The notes below the pieces were generated by a model. It ran no database searches. It saw only the letters and a program-made list of their open reading frames with translations, and was not told where the DNA came from. Shown here one piece after another: positions 4,635-7,159 of a stretch of DNA of 7,159 nt. The stretch is taken from positions 1-7,159 of the forward strand of contig JAGCGE010000229.1 of the NCBI GenBank assembly GCA_017649745.1, read 5' to 3'. The stretch is from Clostridiales bacterium (GTDB taxonomy: Bacteria > Bacillota_A > Clostridia > Saccharofermentanales > Saccharofermentanaceae). Every line of letters starts with the position of its first letter. The first letter of the stretch is position 1. Both the position numbers and the translations under genes were made by a program.

Positions 4635-7159
4635 TCAGCACTCTTCCTCTTCTTCCGTGCGCCTTTTGAAGAAGAAATGTCTGCCTGAGACAACACAAGC
4701 TGTCAGGATACACATGATGCAGATACTAAGGTTAAATGAGTTCTCAACGCCTGTCGGTATAATGCCATTACGAGTGTTGACGAATTTAACGACGTGGTGA
4801 TCAGTTATATTTCCTGTTACCGTGCCAGAATCGTCAATATAGATACCATCTCGATATCCTTTACTCTGGTAACCCTTACTATCCTCCGTTACTGAGAACT
4901 TAGTATTCTCGTCAAGATCTGTAAATACGATCCTGTCACCATCTTTGAAACTCAGCGTGACCTTTCCTGCATCGGCAGCTGTAAGAGTCCAAGCAACAGC
5001 ATCTTCATTGTTTTTCTTAGTATAGAAAGTACCGACATACGGTTGATCTGTCGCAGTTGTAAGAGTAACTGTTACAGGGAATTCCTCATTCCTGTTGCCC
5101 ATATTACCTGTTACCTGCTTCGTGATCGTAAAGTCATCCGTAACAGGGAGATTATAGATAAGGAGTGTATAGACAAGTCTCTCCTCTCCAAGAACAGTTT
5201 CCCTAGTCGTTACGATATCTATCTCAGGATGAACAGCATTAAGCGTGATGTCACCTGTATCGCTAACAGTAAACAGTATGTAGTAGTTCAAACTATGATG
5301 TGTTATCGGAGTATCTACTTCCCTAAGCTCATATGTACCTGCAGGAAGCGACGAGTCTATCATAGAAACAATTCCGTTCGAATCAGTCAAAAGGTTCTCA
5401 TAACCAGGCATCGGATGGAAGTCAACAACTGTAACTCCACCGACAGTCCTTTGCTTATGCAGTTCAAACTTAACATTTTCGATCGGTTGATTGGTATTCT
5501 TATCCTTCTTGGATACAGTAAAATCATACCTGATATTCTTTACTGTAACTGTAGGCTCATTTAGATCATCATTATTCACTTCGATCCTAGCTGCATCAGA
5601 AGAAACACCTGCTGTTGCAGTTACTGATCCATCATTATTTAACCTGATCGTGACTGGCTTATCGAGTCCATGATATCTTGATGGTGACTTTGTCTCAGTT
5701 AATGTGTAATCTACATTCTTCCTCAAGAAAGCCATAGTAACTAAACCATTGTCATCAGAAACAAATGATCCAATAAGCTTGCCGGTTTCGTCGCGAAGAT
5801 CGAAATAAGCACCCGACATCCTATTACCCATCGTGTCTTCTTTATAGATCGTAAGTCCCTTACGGTTGTTTGTAATGGTATCTACACGGATGTTATTTGT
5901 CGAGTATGTGCTGCTGTACTTTGCTGTGTAAGTAATATCCTGTGAAATGGATTCTCCCGAAAGAGTTCCCTTAATCTCGATCTCATTATCGTTATATATA
6001 GGAGTAAGAGAAGTCCAGTTTGTAACTTTTCCATCAGAATCTACTACAGGATCATCAATATCTACTTCCCAAATATGGTAGTTATCGAGTGTCTTTCCAG
6101 TTTCCAGAGCACTGAAATACCAGTAGAGAGTATTCTCTCCATAAGGCAGTTCATAGATCATATTAGGCTGAAGAACATTATCAATATAGAGAGCAAAATA
6201 AGCATTTTCTCTGTCAGACAAGAACTTCTCATCAGCCCAGTTCTTATAGATTCTTATAGCATAGCCTCGAAGATTGTGTATCTCGACCTTCGGATCCTTA
6301 TCATAATCCACAAGACCTATAGCTTCTGAAGCATTAGAAGTTCCTGAAGCATCACTATCATCAGCATAAACAACGTACTTGATCCTTGAATAACCGTCCG
6401 GGATCTCGTTATACCTCTCTTCAATCTGGAACTTCGTTCCTGCAAGAACTTCCCTAATCTCAACTGTGTAGAATGCCGGTATTCTTGAAATAGTGCCATT
6501 CATTGATGTAGTAAAGCTTGCCGATCTCTTCTCAGCATCAGTAAGAGCTGAATAGTCATTTTTATTTGTACCAAGACTTACAAAATCTCCCAATGTGGAA
6601 TCCCAACGGCAATAGTTGCCGTCTTCATCCTTAACATGGTAGATATACATATTAGCAAGCTGCATATTTGTAGAATCATCGTGTTCAGTTGCAAAAGACA
6701 AGCGGAAGTCAAATCTGCCCGGATCATCGTGAACTTCATTAACACCAAAACCTTTCTCATCCCACAAGACTTTTGTGAAAGACAATGTCCTTAGAGCAGC
6801 AGGATTAACGTGATTGTTAAACTCAACACTTCTGCGTTCTTCAACTTTTGTTGGTTCTATCTTAAAATCCATACGGGTATCACTATGAGTCTGCTCCCTG
6901 TCTTCAGGAGTCGTTCCGCTTAACTGAGTAGTATTAGCAGAAACCTGATCATAGATATCAGTATCAACACCACATTCTACGATATAGTATTTAATTGCTC
7001 CGTCAGGCACATTGATCTCACAAGATTCACCAGGTCCAAGGAAATAAACATCTTCATAATTGCATCCGCCAACTGAATACTGGTCTTTGTATTCAACTTT
7101 CTTTGTTGTTCCTCTGTAATAAACCTGAATATTATCATGATGATTAGAAAGTCTCTGAT
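4635..7159 (-). CDS. Cell-wall-anchored multidomain surface protein (CnaB/SpaA/pilin-type domains), partial (N-terminus beyond right edge)
   Basis: The frame is open to the right edge, giving at least 840 residues; an internal GTG at 7010 is not the true start. Numbering from the first full codon at 7157, about five immunoglobulin-like domains follow in a row: ~125-296 (starts LSFTKVLW), ~300-432 (CnaB-like, starts IRIYKNW), ~434-542 (SpaA-like, GLTIYKED to YTLTETKSP), ~544-670 (SpaA-like, FTVSKKDK to YELREVDTP), and ~674-797 (pilin-type, FTITKQVTGN to FSVTEDS and KFVNTR). In most of them a first-strand Lys, a central Glu and a last-strand Asn can be aligned, the triad that forms Lys-Asn isopeptide bonds in Gram-positive pilins and adhesins. 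A sorting signal ends the chain. It is likely an adhesin or pilin-like protein exposed on the wall. No sortase gene lies in view. The ligand is unknown. Confidence 0.9.
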   Translation of the reverse strand, partial: QRLSNHHDNIQVYYRGTTKKVEYKDQYSVGGCNYEDVYFLGPGESCEINVPDGAIKYYIVECGVDTDIYDQVSANTTQLSGTTPEDREQTHSDTRMDFKIEPTKVEERRSVEFNNHVNPAALRTLSFTKVLWDEKGFGVNEVHDDPGRFDFRLSFATEHDDSTNMQLANMYIYHVKDEDGNYCRWDSTLGDFVSLGTNKNDYSALTDAEKRSASFTTSMNGTISRIPAFYTVEIREVLAGTKFQIEERYNEIPDGYSRIKYVVYADDSDASGTSNASEAIGLVDYDKDPKVEIHNLRGYAIRIYKNWADEKFLSDRENAYFALYIDNVLQPNMIYELPYGENTLYWYFSALETGKTLDNYHIWEVDIDDPVVDSDGKVTNWTSLTPIYNDNEIEIKGTLSGESISQDITYTAKYSSTYSTNNIRVDTITNNRKGLTIYKEDTMGNRMSGAYFDLRDETGKLIGSFVSDDNGLVTMAFLRKNVDYTLTETKSPSRYHGLDKPVTIRLNNDGSVTATAGVSSDAARIEVNNDDLNEPTVTVKNIRYDFTVSKKDKNTNQPIENVKFELHKQRTVGGVTVVDFHPMPGYENLLTDSNGIVSMIDSSLPAGTYELREVDTPITHHSLNYYILFTVSDTGDITLNAVHPEIDIVTTRETVLGEERLVYTLLIYNLPVTDDFTITKQVTGNMGNRNEEFPVTVTLTTATDQPYVGTFYTKKNNEDAVAWTLTAADAGKVTLSFKDGDRIVFTDLDENTKFSVTEDSKGYQSKGYRDGIYIDDSGTVTGNITDHHVVKFVNTRNGIIPTGVENSFNLSICIMCILTACVVSGRHFFFKRRTEEEEEC
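4638..4763 (-). other. Cell-wall sorting signal with non-canonical IPTGV motif
   Basis: The last 42 residues read as IPTGVEN, then a hydrophobic span (about LSICIMCILTACVVSG), then RHFFFKRR and an acidic tail TEEEEEC. The order motif, membrane span, positive charge is the sortase pattern, but the motif is not LPXTG. Similar PTG-type motifs occur in Clostridia surface proteins as I recall them, so a non-class-A sortase may be needed. Confidence 0.72.

Noticed and set aside
5043..5564. Plus-strand open frame of 173 codons inside the surface-protein gene
   Set aside because: It is antisense to clear SpaA/pilin-type coding sequence and has no ribosome binding site. The Cys- and Arg-rich product looks like a shadow frame.
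1..7159. CRISPR array, tRNA/rRNA genes, insertion sequence or toxin-antitoxin pair
   Set aside because: I saw no regularly spaced repeats, no tRNA-like cloverleaf, no transposase motif and no terminal inverted repeats. The small XRE gene has no adjacent toxin-like frame; its neighbours fit the CI/Cro reading better.

Overview
This window looks like a chromosomal accessory or surface-gene region from a Gram-positive Clostridia-type Firmicute. The signs are a moderately AT-rich sequence, strong GGAGG-type ribosome binding sites, a lipoprotein with a Pro-Thr/Ser linker, and a large cell-wall protein made of SpaA/CnaB-type domains with a C-terminal sorting signal. The genus cannot be named from the sequence alone.

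Layout from left to right. (1) Bases 1-698 (minus) hold most of a membrane-anchored calcineurin-like metallophosphoesterase that runs off the left edge. It starts at a TTG three bases after the stop of the preceding gene. (2) Bases 702-2183 (minus) encode a lipoprotein of the ABC-transporter solute-binding type, with no permease or ATPase in view. (3) Bases 2231-3232 hold a compact regulatory module. A 67-residue Cro-like XRE repressor (minus) is divergent from a 203-residue CI/LexA-like repressor-protease (plus). Two copies of the dyad TCACG-NNN-CGTGA lie at their promoters. A third, variant copy sits inside the intrinsic terminator between the Cro-like gene and the lipoprotein gene. (4) Bases 3233-3771 (minus) carry a third HTH regulator, converging on the CI-like gene with abutting stop codons, and a 31-residue single-span membrane peptide whose stop overlaps the regulator's start (ATGA). 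(5) Bases 3850-4489 (minus) encode a three-span membrane protein of unknown function with a clear terminator. (6) Bases 4635-7159 (minus) encode the C-terminal 840 residues of a cell-wall-anchored, probably isopeptide-stabilised surface protein, open at the right edge.

The central inference is a lambda-like CI/Cro switch without visible phage genes. Its two repressors have similar recognition helices, and its third operator-like site lies just upstream of the lipoprotein/phosphoesterase pair. If correct, a RecA-type DNA-damage signal that triggers self-cleavage of the CI-like protein would change expression of an envelope lipoprotein. The sequence shows the architecture. The regulatory logic is inference.
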